Of a DNA stretch of 64,000 nt, positions 23,811-32,976 are shown in pieces. The translations under genes were made by a program, and so were the position numbers. This DNA comes from Saccharopolyspora indica. Lineage in GTDB: Bacteria; Actinomycetota; Actinomycetes; Mycobacteriales; Pseudonocardiaceae. Position 1 is the stretch's first letter; the number at the start of each line of letters is the position of its first letter. The DNA lies in contig NZ_JAQGLB010000007.1 in assembly GCF_027853965.1 (NCBI RefSeq), positions 186,001 through 250,000 of the forward strand, given 5' to 3'. The notes below the pieces were generated by a model. The model was not told the origin of the DNA and searched no databases. It was given only the letters and a program-made list of their open reading frames with translations.

Positions 23811-26800
23811 GTGCTCAGTGGCCAGGAGGAAAGCCGCCGAACGGACGATGCGTCGGCGCGCACCGAGACGAACCGGAAACCGCCCGCGAAACGGCTGAAG
23901 ATCTTCGCGTCGGTCTTCGGGCTGCTCGGCACCGTGCTCGCGCTGGCGGTGCCGTTCCTCCCGGTCAACTACGACATCACCACGCTGAAGTGGCCGACGG
24001 CCGAAGGCACCAAGTCGGTGTCCGCCCCGCTGCTGAGCTATTCGCCGCTGTGGCTGAAGGCCGACGTCCAGTGCGCCTCGGCGCGCAGCCTCGACGCGCG
24101 CACCAACGGCCCGGGCATCCTGCTGAGCACCAACCCGCCGTCCTCGGACTACGGCAACCTGACCGGCCTGGTGCTCCAGGTCGACAACGGGCACCTGACG
24201 CTGCTCAACAAGGGCCAGCAGATGGGCACCGTGCCGCTGCCAGGGGGCGACTGCGCGATCTCCCTGCGCTCCGACGCCTACGAGACCACCGCGACCGTGG
24301 GCGCCGAGTCGCTGGCCAGCCTGCACGGCGACCAGCGGCCGCAGCTGACCGGCATCTACTCCGGCCTCAACGACGCGATCGACGACGTGCGCGGCCTGTC
24401 CTTCGAGGCCCGCGTCGACAACCGCTACGAGAGCCAGGCGACGGCCATCAAGCTCACCGCGATGGCGCTGGCCGTGGCGGCGTTCATCGGCTCGCTGATC
24501 TGCCTGCGGCGGCTGGACGTGCGCGCCGGGCGACGCCCGCCGAAGTGGGCCCCGGCGGGCTGGTGGAAGCCGACGTTCCGGGACGCCTCGGTGATCGGGG
24601 CGCTCGTCGTCTGGTGGGCCATGGGCGCCATGACCTCGGACGACGGCTACATCCTGAACATCGCGCGAGCGCGCGAGAGCTTCGGGTACGTCAGCAACTA
24701 CTACCGCTGGTTCGGCGGACCGGAAGCGCCGTTCGGCTGGTTCTACGAGCTGTACGCGCTGTGGGTGCAGGTCTCCACGGCGACGCCGTGGGTGCGGCTG
24801 CCCGCGCTGCTGATGGGCATCGTGTCCTGGCTGCTGATCAGCCGCGAGGTGCTCCCGAGGCTCGGCCAGCAGGTGCGGCGCTCCAACGCCGCGGGCTGGG
24901 CCGCCGCCGCGGTGTTCCTGGCGTTCTGGCTGCCCTACAACAACGGCCTGCGTCCCGAGCCGGTCGTGGTGCTGTTCTCGCTGCTGGCGCTGTGCGCCGT
25001 CGAGCGCGCGGTGGCCACCGGACGGTTGATGCCCGCCGCGCTGGGCCTGGTCGTGGCCGCGCTGTCGGTCGGCGCGAACCCGCACGGCCTAGTGTCCGTG
25101 CTGCCGTTCATCGCGGCGCTGAAGCCGCTGTTCCGGCTGGTGCGCAAGCGGGCGCAGGAGTTCGGCTGGCTGCCGGTGCTGGCGCCGATCGCCGCCTCCG
25201 GCTTCGTGATCCTGACGCTGGTGTTCTCCGACCAGACGTTCAAGTCGGTCATGGACGCCACCGAGCTGCGCACCGACCTCGGCCCGAGCCAGAGCTGGTA
25301 CGAGGAGCTCAGCCGCTACAACCTGCTGTTCAGCTCGACGCCGGACGGCTCCATGACGCGCCGCTTCCCGGTGCTGCTGGTGATCCTGTGCCTGGTGACC
25401 TGCGCCGTGGTGCTGCTGCGCCGCAGCCGGATCCGGGGCGCCGCGCTCGGCCCGAGCCGACGGCTGCTGGCGATCACCGCGATGTCCTTCGGCGTGCTGG
25501 TGCTGACGCCCACCAAGTGGTCGCACCACTTCGGCATCTTCGCCGCCTTCGGCGGTGCGCTGGCCGCGCTGACCGCGCTGGCCACCAGCAGCACGGTGCT
25601 GCGCTCCAAGCGCAACCGCGCGGTGTTCGTCGCGATGCTGATGGCGATCCTGGCGTTCGCCGCCACCGGCCCCAACGCGTGGTGGTACGTCTCGGGCTGG
25701 GGCGTGCCCTGGTTCAACATGCCGCCGCAGATCGCCGGCTACAAGCTGAGCACGATCTTCCTGGTCGTCGCGGCCATCGCGCTGATCGTGGCGTTCATCG
25801 AGCACCTGCGCATCGACGAGAACAACCCCAAGGTCGTCGACGAGCGCTTCGGGCGCGAGGAGAAGCGCAGCCGCGCGCTGCGGCTGGGCACCGCGCCGCT
25901 GTCGATCGTGTGCGCGCTGCTGGTGCTGTTCGAGCTGGCCAACTTCGGCAAGGTCATCCAGAAGCAGTGGGGCAGCTACAGCATGGGTGCCGACAACGTG
26001 AAGCAGATCGTCGGATCGAGCTGCGGGTTGTCGGACTACGTCTACGTCGAGACCAACCCGCAGTCCGGCATGCTGCGGGTCTCGCCCGAACAGCCGAGCA
26101 CCGGCGCGCCGTCGCAGGACGTGCGCATCCCGATCCCGCCGAAGCGGCTGGAGGGCAAGGAGGACATCAACGAGTTCATGCGGGCCAAGATGGTCGGCTT
26201 CAACCGGCCCGGCCTGCCCGCGGGCGACGGCACCGACCCGCAGGAACCCGACTGGAAGCCGCCGCACCAGTTCGGCAACGACCGGGCACCGGTGTGGGGC
26301 AGCTACGACCAGGCCGGAACCGGCACCGGCGAGCTGCGCACCCAGTGGTACGACCTGCCGGAGCGGGCCCGGACCGGTGAGGTGCCGGTGGTGATCTCGC
26401 TGGCGGGCAACGAGTTCGGCGCGAACTCGATCTCGCTGGAGTTCGGCCACGACACGCCGGAGGGCTTCCTGATCACCGCGCGCAAGTACGTGGTGCAGCC
26501 GGGCGGCCCGGGCTGGCGGGACTTCCGGTACACCGTCGGCGGCCTGTCCGAGGGCGCCACCAAGATGCGCGTGGTGGCCACGGACAACTCGGTGGGCCCG
26601 AACGGCTGGATCGCGATCAGCGCCCCGCGCGCGCCGCAGCTGGTGAACATGACCGACTTCGTCGGCGACCAGCCGACGTTCGTGGAGTGGACGGCGGCGC
26701 TGGTGCACCCGTGCCTGCAGCTGCCGGGCGTGCACAACGGCGTGGCGGAGATCCCGAAGTTCCGGGTGGCGGCGGGCGCCGAGGTGCGCGAGGTCGGCCA

Positions 26801-27113
26801 GGGCTGGTCGTCGCCGGACGCGGGCGGGCCGTTCGGCTGGCTCAACGTGGCGACCAGCATGCGCGAGCTGCCGACGTACCTGAAGAACAACATCCACCGG
26901 GACTGGGGCTCGCTGTACGCGGTCGACCCGTACGAGCCGGACGCGCTGCCCGCGCAGGCGGCGATGCAGGTGCACCGCGAAACGCACTGGGGCACCTGGA
27001 CGCCGGGCCCGCTGTCGAAGACGGTCCACCTGCCGGGCGACGTCCCGAGCAGCGACGACCGCAACGACGTCAAGGCCTTCGAGGTCCCGGAGGAACCGGA
27101 ACCCGAGCAGTGA
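23811..27113 (+). CDS. emb: Arabinosyltransferase, EmbC/EmbB-like (GT53)
   Basis: The 1100-residue integral membrane enzyme has a first transmembrane helix at about 30-50, an extracytoplasmic beta-domain (about 55-190), then about a dozen helices and a large C-terminal carbohydrate-binding region from about 720. The acid motif SDDGYILNIAR (Asp277, Asp278) and SNYYRWFGGPEAPFGWFYEL match the EmbC/EmbB branch. Emb enzymes transfer arabinofuranose from decaprenyl-phospho-arabinose to the arabinan outside the membrane and are ethambutol targets. The GTG at 23811 is chosen because of the adjacent TATTCT. It lies after the galactan operon but separated by a terminator. Which Emb (C or B) it equals cannot be settled here. 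Confidence 0.93.
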   Translation: MLSGQEESRRTDDASARTETNRKPPAKRLKIFASVFGLLGTVLALAVPFLPVNYDITTLKWPTAEGTKSVSAPLLSYSPLWLKADVQCASARSLDARTNGPGILLSTNPPSSDYGNLTGLVLQVDNGHLTLLNKGQQMGTVPLPGGDCAISLRSDAYETTATVGAESLASLHGDQRPQLTGIYSGLNDAIDDVRGLSFEARVDNRYESQATAIKLTAMALAVAAFIGSLICLRRLDVRAGRRPPKWAPAGWWKPTFRDASVIGALVVWWAMGAMTSDDGYILNIARARESFGYVSNYYRWFGGPEAPFGWFYELYALWVQVSTATPWVRLPALLMGIVSWLLISREVLPRLGQQVRRSNAAGWAAAAVFLAFWLPYNNGLRPEPVVVLFSLLALCAVERAVATGRLMPAALGLVVAALSVGANPHGLVSVLPFIAALKPLFRLVRKRAQEFGWLPVLAPIAASGFVILTLVFSDQTFKSVMDATELRTDLGPSQSWYEELSRYNLLFSSTPDGSMTRRFPVLLVILCLVTCAVVLLRRSRIRGAALGPSRRLLAITAMSFGVLVLTPTKWSHHFGIFAAFGGALAALTALATSSTVLRSKRNRAVFVAMLMAILAFAATGPNAWWYVSGWGVPWFNMPPQIAGYKLSTIFLVVAAIALIVAFIEHLRIDENNPKVVDERFGREEKRSRALRLGTAPLSIVCALLVLFELANFGKVIQKQWGSYSMGADNVKQIVGSSCGLSDYVYVETNPQSGMLRVSPEQPSTGAPSQDVRIPIPPKRLEGKEDINEFMRAKMVGFNRPGLPAGDGTDPQEPDWKPPHQFGNDRAPVWGSYDQAGTGTGELRTQWYDLPERARTGEVPVVISLAGNEFGANSISLEFGHDTPEGFLITARKYVVQPGGPGWRDFRYTVGGLSEGATKMRVVATDNSVGPNGWIAISAPRAPQLVNMTDFVGDQPTFVEWTAALVHPCLQLPGVHNGVAEIPKFRVAAGAEVREVGQGWSSPDAGGPFGWLNVATSMRELPTYLKNNIHRDWGSLYAVDPYEPDALPAQAAMQVHRETHWGTWTPGPLSKTVHLPGDVPSSDDRNDVKAFEVPEEPEPEQ

Positions 27114-27138
27114 CGGAGCGGATCCGTCCCCTCGGTGT

Positions 27139-27159
27139 GCGATTTCAATTGAAATTGCG
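27139..27159. repeat. Family B palindrome, single copy
   Basis: This 21-bp near-palindrome has the perfect core ATTTCAATTGAAAT. It lies 26 bp after the emb stop codon. Related paired copies occur at 40596-40737 (inside a gene) and 56616-56661. Confidence 0.7.
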
Positions 27160-27320
27160 TTCTCGGCGAGCCGCTGGTGGTACGCCTTGGGCGAAATGCG
27201 CTGGTGAGCGGGGTTTCGGGCTCTGCCGAGGGTGAAACCGGGTGTTCCGGCCGGGCCGGGCGTGGTGCCCTGGAATCCGGGTCCTCGACCGCCGGGGGCC
27301 GCTGCGATCGGAGGGTTCCC

Positions 27321-27587
27321 ATGCCCGACATGCGACCTGGCCTGGTGCTGCACCTCGCGGGCGTCGGCCAGCCACTGCACATCGCGCTCGACCAGTCCGA
27401 GGCGGACACCCTGCGCGACGTGCTCGCCGACCTGATGGCCAACGGCGAGACCAAGGCGCTCACCACCGCCGACGGCGGCAGCTTCGCGGTGAACTTCGCG
27501 CACGTGGCCACGGCGCACGTGGAGACGACGCGCTCCGACGCCAACGCCTACGGCGCCCCGGCCCGGGGCACCGGCTTCCGCAACTGA
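27321..27587 (+). CDS. Small conserved actinobacterial protein, function unknown
   Basis: The 88-residue protein starts at an ATG preceded by GGAGGGTTCCC. It reads as one compact domain: LVLHLAGVGQPLHIALDQSEADTLRDVLADLM, then a strand-rich half with FAVNFAHVATAHVETTRSD and a disordered tail. The pattern of two short strands, a helix and two strands suggests a small alpha/beta fold. I do not recognise a named family. It is monocistronic, sitting between emb and a pair of palindromes; nothing ties it to wall synthesis other than position. Confidence 0.72.
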   Translation: MPDMRPGLVLHLAGVGQPLHIALDQSEADTLRDVLADLMANGETKALTTADGGSFAVNFAHVATAHVETTRSDANAYGAPARGTGFRN

Positions 27588-27676
27588 GCCCGCCGGACCG
27601 TCCCGGTCGTCGAGCGATTTCGCGCGAGCTCGGCGTTCCGCAGGCACGCCGGGAGACGACTCCGCCGCGCACGGGC

Positions 27677-27738
27677 CGTCAATTTCGTACGAAATTGACG
27701 TTCACCCGGGTGACGGTCAATTTCGTACGAAATTGACC
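27677..27738. repeat. Family A paired palindrome (reverse-complement copy)
   Basis: The units at 27677-27700 and 27715-27738, with the 14-bp spacer between them, are the exact reverse complement of the element at 18792-18853. It lies between convergent genes. Confidence 0.9.
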
Positions 27739-27758
27739 GCTGGCCCTGCGGCTGGGGC

Positions 27759-28256
27759 TCAGCTGTCGCCGGGGCGGTTCGGGTTGGTGGAGATGGGAGG
27801 GTCGGCCTGGAGCTGGTCGCCGACCAGGCGGATCGTGTGCTGCGTCGGCGTGCCGCTCGGGCAGCAGCCCGGGTCGTCGGCGTTGTACACCGGGAACTCG
27901 ACCCGGACCGCGGTGCCGTCCTGGGAGAGGATGCGCACCATCCCGAAGGCGCCCGTCTGCTGCGCCAGCCGCTGCCCGTCGAAGAAGAACAGGGCCTGGC
28001 AGCGGCCGTTCGCGCTGCCGGTGCACATCGCCTGGATCACCCGGACCGGCCCGGCCAGCTCGCCTTCCGGCGGCGTCGGGGTGAACCCGGCCGCCTCGAT
28101 CTCGGCCAGCGCGGCGGCGAGGTCGAAGCTCTCGACGACGGGCTGGCTGGTCGCGGGCGGCGGAGGCGGCGGAGCGGCCTGCTCGGGCTCAGCGGCCTGA
28201 CCGCAGCCGACGAGCAGAACGGCGAGAAGGGACAGCAGCCCCGCAGTACGACGCAC
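27759..28256 (-). CDS. Lipoprotein, LppP/LprE-like
   Basis: The 165-residue precursor opens with RRTAGLLSLLAVLLVGCG, a lipoprotein signal with the lipidated Cys after LLVG. A Pro-rich linker precedes the domain with GPVRVIQAMCTGSANGRCQALFFFDGQRLA and DDPGCCPSGTPTQHTIRLVGDQL. The Cys spacing and the FFF-x-G-x-x-L motif resemble the LppP/LprE family of actinobacterial lipoproteins; this is a tentative match. GTG 28256 follows GGAGGATCTG, so the upstream frame to 28400, which crosses a hairpin, is discarded. Role unknown; surface exposed. Confidence 0.75.
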   Translation of the reverse strand: MRRTAGLLSLLAVLLVGCGQAAEPEQAAPPPPPPATSQPVVESFDLAAALAEIEAAGFTPTPPEGELAGPVRVIQAMCTGSANGRCQALFFFDGQRLAQQTGAFGMVRILSQDGTAVRVEFPVYNADDPGCCPSGTPTQHTIRLVGDQLQADPPISTNPNRPGDS

Positions 28257-28357
28257 CAGATCCTCCGAAGTCCGAGCTCCCCGGTGGGACGTGCCGAGCC
28301 GGCGTTCCGTTCCCCGCTCCGGCAGAACGCGAAGAGCTCCGTTTCCCCTGTTCAGCC

Positions 28358-28403
28358 CCCGTGAGTGGTTTGTGGGGCTATAGCACCCCAAACCACTCAC
28401 GGG
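28358..28403. repeat. Family C hairpin, nested in a longer inverted repeat
   Basis: Arms CCCGTGAGTGGTTTG/CAAACCACTCACGGG-like surround a CTATAGC centre. A second, outer pair AGCTCCGTTTC (28335-28345) and GAAACGGAGCT (28416-28426) extends it. It lies just downstream of gtrA on the minus strand and could terminate it. Confidence 0.8.
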
Positions 28404-28465
28404 CTTTTACCAGCGGAAACGGAGCTCATGGCTCGGCCTTCACATCGGTGCCGAGCGCGGCGTGC

Positions 28466-28909
28466 TCAGTCGCGGAAGACGACCCACTTGAGCATCACGA
28501 AGTTGATCAGGGTGCCGAGGCCCTGGCCGACGATCCAGCACAGCGTGACCAGCCACGGCGTTCCTTCCGCGCCCGTCATCATCACCAGCAGCTGGTTCGT
28601 TCCCCAGTTCACGAAGAACGTCACGATGTAGACGAGCGCGAACCCACCGGCCTTGGCCTTGGTGTTCCCGGTGTTCGCGCCTTGGAAGGTGAGCTTCCGG
28701 TTGATCAGGTAGGAGGCGGAGGTGCCGAGGATGAAGCTGATCCCCCTGGACAGCCACACCGGCCAGCCGAGCACGCCCAGCATGAGCGAGTAGGTGCCGA
28801 AGTCGATGACGGCGCAGCCGCCACCGATCAGGACGAATCGGATAAGCTGGTTCACAACGCCTAGGCGCTTGGGCTCCGCCTGGTCCGTCTGGGCTTCGGC
28901 CACGGCCAC
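28466..28909 (-). CDS. GtrA-family small membrane protein (Rv3789-like)
   Basis: The 147-residue protein has four transmembrane segments (about 22-44, 50-70, 85-108, 117-140) with LIRFVLIGGGCAVIDFGTY and ASYLINRKLTFQ, both GtrA hallmarks. GtrA proteins are linked to movement or presentation of polyprenyl-phosphate sugars. Its mycobacterial counterpart Rv3789 sits next to dprE1 and was proposed to handle decaprenyl-phospho-arabinose or to recruit AftA. GTG 28909 has GAGGTGAACCA upstream; the frame from 29041 adds an Arg-rich stretch without support. It is divergent from dprE1 (199 bp). Confidence 0.88.
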   Translation of the reverse strand: MAVAEAQTDQAEPKRLGVVNQLIRFVLIGGGCAVIDFGTYSLMLGVLGWPVWLSRGISFILGTSASYLINRKLTFQGANTGNTKAKAGGFALVYIVTFFVNWGTNQLLVMMTGAEGTPWLVTLCWIVGQGLGTLINFVMLKWVVFRD

Positions 28910-29095
28910 TGGTTCACCTCGGGATCGACGACAGGTCGTTCGGCGTCCAGGGCTTCGTCGCTCCGGAGCACCCGGCTGGGCGCCGAAGACGCGGGGCTCG
29001 AACTGGCGCACACGTCCCGGGCGAGTGTAGCGATGACGCATCGCACACCGCCTCCGACCGCGCGCACCCGCGGCTGTCGGTCACCGCTGCGCGGA

Positions 29096-29101
29096 TAGAC
29101 T
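29096..29101 (+). promoter_or_regulatory. -10-like TAGACT of the dprE1-dprE1-dprE2 operon
   Basis: TAGACT is followed by seven bases and GTG 29109 with no ribosome binding site, implying a leaderless operon mRNA. On the opposite strand TACACT (29024-29029) could serve gtrA. Confidence 0.5.
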
Positions 29102-29108
29102 CGGCTGG

Positions 29109-30473
29109 GTGGGATCGGTAAAGGACGAGCTTCAGACGCTGACCGGCTGGGGGCGCACCGCGCCCACCAGGGCCCGCGTCGTCAGCACCCCGGACGTCGA
29201 GGCGATCTCGAAAGCCGTCCGCGAGGCAGGTCCGCGCGGTGTCATCGCCCGCGGCCTGGGCCGCAGCTACGGCGACCCGTCGCAGAACGCGGGCGGCACC
29301 GTCATCGACATGACCGCCCTGGACCGGGTGCACCTGATCGACGTGGACGACGCGACGGTGGTCGTGGACGCCGGTGTGTCGCTCGACACGCTGATGCGCC
29401 GGCTGCTGCCGCACGGGCTGTGGGTCCCGGTGCTGCCCGGCACCCGCCAGGTCACCGTCGGCGGCGCGATCGGTTCCGACATCCACGGCAAGAACCACCA
29501 CTCGCAGGGCTCGTTCGGCAGCCACGTGCTGGCGCTTGACCTGCTCACCGCCGACGGCGAGGTCCGCACGCTGACCCCGGACGGCGAGGGCGCCGAGCTG
29601 TTCTGGGCCACCGTCGGCGGGATGGGCCTGACCGGCATCATCCTCAAGGCGACGATCAAGCTCAAGCGCGTCGAGACCGCCTACTTCCTGGTCGACAACG
29701 TGCAGACCAAGAACCTGGACGAGCTGATCGAGCACTTCACCGACGGCTCGGACGACAACTACGTCTACTCGGTGGCGTGGTTCGACTCGCTGGCCCGCGG
29801 CGACAAGCTGGGCCGCGCGCTGCTGACCCGCGGCAACTCGGCCAGGATCGAGGACCTGCCGAAGAAGCTGCGCAAGGATCCGCTGAAGTTCACCGCGCCG
29901 CAGCTGATGACCGCACCGCCGATCTTCCCGAACGGGCTGGTCAACAAGCTCACCATCACCGCGTTCAACGAGGTCTGGTACCGCAAGGCGCCGACCAGGT
30001 TCGGCCTCGTGCAGAACATCACCCAGTTCTTCCACCCGCTCGACCTGGTCGGCGAGTGGAACCGGGTGTACGGCCCGAACGGCTTCCTGCAGTACCAGTT
30101 CATGGTGCCGTTCGGCCAGGAGGCGATGTTCCGCCGCTCCATCGACAAGATCAGCGCATCGGGCCACGTGTCCTTCCTGAACGTGCTCAAGACGTTCGGC
30201 GAGGGCAACCGGGCGCCGATGTCGTTCCCCCGCAAGGGCTGGACGCTCACCGTCGACATCCCCATCACACCGGGCCTGGACCGGCTGTGCACGGAGCTGG
30301 ACGAGATGGTCCTGGAGGCAGGCGGCCGCCTGTACCTGGCCAAGGAGTCCCGCACCACGGCGGAGATGATCGAGCGGATGTACCCGCGCATCGGCGAGTG
30401 GCGCAAGATCCGCGCCGCCGTCGACCCGGAGGGCGTCTTCCACTCCGACCTGTCCCGGAGGCTTGACCTGTGA
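29109..30473 (+). CDS. dprE1: Decaprenylphosphoryl-ribose oxidase DprE1, copy 1 (benzothiazinone-site Cys replaced by Thr)
   Basis: The 454-residue FAD enzyme of the vanillyl-alcohol-oxidase fold has [39 protein letters not shown] and [14 protein letters not shown] (catalytic His region), and ends [15 protein letters not shown]...SDLSRRLDL. It oxidises decaprenyl-phospho-ribose to the 2-keto form, the first half of epimerisation to arabinose. The cysteine attacked by benzothiazinones in M. tuberculosis (Cys387, in a GWxxCxDFPI context) aligns with Thr381 in [10 protein letters not shown]. The active-site Lys in LAKES is kept. It overlaps copy 2 by 4 bp (GTGA). Confidence 0.94.
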   Translation: MGSVKDELQTLTGWGRTAPTRARVVSTPDVEAISKAVREAGPRGVIARGLGRSYGDPSQNAGGTVIDMTALDRVHLIDVDDATVVVDAGVSLDTLMRRLLPHGLWVPVLPGTRQVTVGGAIGSDIHGKNHHSQGSFGSHVLALDLLTADGEVRTLTPDGEGAELFWATVGGMGLTGIILKATIKLKRVETAYFLVDNVQTKNLDELIEHFTDGSDDNYVYSVAWFDSLARGDKLGRALLTRGNSARIEDLPKKLRKDPLKFTAPQLMTAPPIFPNGLVNKLTITAFNEVWYRKAPTRFGLVQNITQFFHPLDLVGEWNRVYGPNGFLQYQFMVPFGQEAMFRRSIDKISASGHVSFLNVLKTFGEGNRAPMSFPRKGWTLTVDIPITPGLDRLCTELDEMVLEAGGRLYLAKESRTTAEMIERMYPRIGEWRKIRAAVDPEGVFHSDLSRRLDL

Positions 30474-31834
30474 CCGCAGCACTGGAGACCAAGGAACTGA
30501 TGGGCTGGGCCCGCACCGCTCCCTCGCGGGCGCGCGTGCTCAGCACCACGGACCTCGACGCGATCGCGGAGGCGGTCCGCACGGCCGACGAGCGCGGCGT
30601 CATCGCCCGCGGTCTGGGCCGCAGCTACGGCGACGTCGCGCAGAACGCCGGCGGCACCGTCATCGACATGACGCGGCTGAACCGGATCCACGAGATCGAC
30701 CCGGACACCGCGATCGTCGACGTCGACGCCGGTGTCAGCCTGGACCAGCTGATGAAGGCCGCGCTGCCCTACGGCCTGTGGGTTCCGGTGCTGCCGGGCA
30801 CCCGCCAGGTGACCATCGGCGGCGCGATCGCCAACGACATCCACGGCAAGAATCACCACAGCGCGGGCAGCTTCGGCAACCACGTGGTGTCGATGGATCT
30901 CGTCACCGCGGACGGCGAGATCCGCACGCTGACGCCGGAAGGCCCCGAGTCGGAGCTGTTCTGGGCGACCGTCGCGGGCATCGGCCTCACCGGCATCATC
31001 CTCCGGGCGAAGGTCAAGATGACCCGGACCGAAACCGCCTACTTCTTCGCCGACGTGGACCGGACGGCCAACCTCGACGAGACGATCGAGCTGTTCAGCG
31101 ACGGTTCGGACGACAAGTACACCTACTCGTCGGCGTGGTTCGACTCGATCTCGACGGGTTCGAAGATGGGTCGCGCGGCGTTCGGCCGCGGCTCGCTGGC
31201 CACGGTCGACCAGCTGCCGCCGAAGCTGCGCGCGAACCCGCTGAAGTTCGACGCGCCGCAGCTGCTGACGCTGCCGAACGTCTTCCCGCCGCGACTGGGC
31301 AACAAGCTCACGTTCAGCGCGATCGGCGAGCTGTACTACCGGAAGACCCCGAAGCGCGGGCGCGGCCTGGTCCAGAACATCAGCGCCTTCTACCACATGC
31401 TCGACCTGATCGGCGAGTGGAACCGGGCCTACGGTTCGCAGGGCTTCGCGCAGTACCAGTTCTCCGTGCCCTACGGCAAGGAGGAGGACCTCAAGCGGAT
31501 CACCCGCAAGGTCGCGCACTCCGGGCACGTCTCGTTCCTCAACGTCATCAAGAAGATGGGCGAGGGCAACCGGGCACCGCTGTCCTACCCGCACCCGGGT
31601 TGGCTGGTGTGCCTGGACTTCCCGATCGTCAACGGGCTGGGCCGGTTCTGCACCGGGCTCGACGAGGACATCCTCGCGCTCGGCGGCCGGCTGTACACCG
31701 CGAAGGACTCCCGGACCACCGCGGAGACCTTCCACACGATGTACCCGCGGGTGGAGGAGTTCCGGAAGATCCGCCAGACCGTTGACCCCGAAGGCATTTT
31801 CGCTTCAGACATGAGCCGGAGGCTTGAGCTGTGA
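30470..31834 (+). CDS. dprE1: Decaprenylphosphoryl-ribose oxidase DprE1, copy 2 (Cys retained)
   Basis: This second 454-residue DprE1 is a tandem paralogue of copy 1, with the same FAD motifs ([34 protein letters not shown]). Its C-terminal [26 protein letters not shown] is the closer match to mycobacterial DprE1. The benzothiazinone-reactive position is Cys381 in [10 protein letters not shown]. Starts and stops overlap as GTGA on both sides, so copies 1 and 2 and dprE2 are translationally coupled. Either the two copies are redundant, differ in conditions of use, or one has changed partner or substrate. Confidence 0.95.
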   Translation: MTAALETKELMGWARTAPSRARVLSTTDLDAIAEAVRTADERGVIARGLGRSYGDVAQNAGGTVIDMTRLNRIHEIDPDTAIVDVDAGVSLDQLMKAALPYGLWVPVLPGTRQVTIGGAIANDIHGKNHHSAGSFGNHVVSMDLVTADGEIRTLTPEGPESELFWATVAGIGLTGIILRAKVKMTRTETAYFFADVDRTANLDETIELFSDGSDDKYTYSSAWFDSISTGSKMGRAAFGRGSLATVDQLPPKLRANPLKFDAPQLLTLPNVFPPRLGNKLTFSAIGELYYRKTPKRGRGLVQNISAFYHMLDLIGEWNRAYGSQGFAQYQFSVPYGKEEDLKRITRKVAHSGHVSFLNVIKKMGEGNRAPLSYPHPGWLVCLDFPIVNGLGRFCTGLDEDILALGGRLYTAKDSRTTAETFHTMYPRVEEFRKIRQTVDPEGIFASDMSRRLEL

Positions 31835-32586
31835 TCGACGCCGTTGGAAACCCGCAGTCCCTGCTGCTGCTCGGCGGCACGTCCGACATCGCGCTGGCGA
31901 CGGCCGAGAAGTACGCCGCGCAGCGGCCGCTGCGGATCGTGCTGGCCGCCCGCGAGTCGGAGCGCCTGGACGCCGCCGCCGAGCGGCTGCGCAAGACCGG
32001 CAGCACCGTGGTGACCGTGCCGTTCGAGGCGCGCAAGATCGACACGCACGCCGAGGTCATCGACAAGGCCTTCGCCGAGGGCGACATCGACATCACGCTG
32101 GTGGCGTTCGGCGTCCAGGGCGACAACGAGCAGGGCTGGACCGACGTCGAGACCGCCCGCGAGATGGCCGAGGTCAACTACGTGGCGCCGATGACGCTGG
32201 GCGTCCGGCTGGCCGAGAAGCTGCGCAAGCAGGGCCACGGCCACCTGGTCGTGATGTCCTCGCCGGCCGCCGAGCGCGCTCGCCGCTCGAACTTCGTCTA
32301 CGGCTCGTCGAAGGCCGGTCTGGACACCTTCTTCAGCGGCCTGACCTACGCGCTGGACGGCTCCGGCGTGAAGGTCACCGTGGTGCGCCCGAACTACGTG
32401 CACACCAAGCTGACCGAGGGCATCAAGCCCGCGCCGATGGCCCAGCAGCCGGAGCAGGTCGCCGACGTGATCGTCGACGCGGTCCGCAAGGGCAAGGAGC
32501 AGGTCTGGGCCCCGGCCCAGATGCGCTGGGTGATGACGGTCCTGCGGCACGTGCCGCGCGTCATCTTCCGCCGCCTGCCGTTCTGA
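31831..32586 (+). CDS. dprE2: Decaprenylphosphoryl-2-keto-ribose reductase DprE2
   Basis: The 251-residue short-chain dehydrogenase has the coenzyme loop [11 protein letters not shown], a [24 protein letters not shown] segment with the catalytic Ser, Tyr and Lys, and a C-terminal hydrophobic/basic tail ([20 protein letters not shown]). It reduces the keto intermediate made by DprE1 to decaprenyl-phospho-arabinose, the donor for all Emb and Aft enzymes. GTG 31831 overlaps the preceding stop by 4 bp. A terminator follows. Confidence 0.95.
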   Translation: MIDAVGNPQSLLLLGGTSDIALATAEKYAAQRPLRIVLAARESERLDAAAERLRKTGSTVVTVPFEARKIDTHAEVIDKAFAEGDIDITLVAFGVQGDNEQGWTDVETAREMAEVNYVAPMTLGVRLAEKLRKQGHGHLVVMSSPAAERARRSNFVYGSSKAGLDTFFSGLTYALDGSGVKVTVVRPNYVHTKLTEGIKPAPMAQQPEQVADVIVDAVRKGKEQVWAPAQMRWVMTVLRHVPRVIFRRLPF

Positions 32587-32595
32587 TCGTTCCCG

Positions 32596-32640
32596 CGAAC
32601 GGGGTCGCCGAGGTCCGTCCCGGCGGCCCCGTTCGTCTTT
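32596..32640 (+). terminator. Intrinsic terminator after dprE2
   Basis: CGAACGGGGTCGCCG (32596-32610) pairs with CGGCGGCCCCGTTCG (32621-32635) with one mismatch and is followed by TCTTT. Confidence 0.75.
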
Positions 32641-32976
32641 CCGGGTGTACGGAATGTCCGTCCATAACGTTTTGGTCTTTCGGGCAACGTTCCGCGATCC
32701 GGATGCGATCACCTTTGTGACGGCGCTGTTGCGCCGCCCCGATTGCTTCCCGACGCGCTGCGCGCTGGGGGAAGGCGGATGCCTGGAGAAGTGGGGTTCA
32801 CCGGGTAGCCGTATCCGTGGGCCCTCCACCTGCCCTGTTGTCCGGGGGGCCCACGGAGCGTCGCCGGTGTCCCGGTGCGCTCGAACCGCCGAACACGCGT
32901 GAAAACCCCGAAATCCCGGGCAACCGGAACGCGCCGCCGCGCGATCAATGGTTGACCGAGCGAAAAGGGGTTTCGC
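32641..32976. other. Long leader/intergenic region before the LGFP gene
   Basis: This 336-bp gap has no credible gene. It contains a hairpin CCGTGGGCCC (32815-32824) / GGGCCCACGG (32847-32856) about 120 bp before the LGFP start. I compared the region with ydaO-type leaders that precede actinobacterial wall genes but could not fit the conserved core. Confidence 0.4.

Noticed and set aside
32645..32902. 85-codon frame between dprE2 and the LGFP gene
   Set aside because: Cys/Arg-rich, no ribosome binding site, and it crosses a hairpin; no sign of coding selection.
32641..32976. Possible c-di-AMP (ydaO-type) riboswitch
   Set aside because: Some G-rich segments are suggestive, but I could not place the conserved core or pseudoknot.
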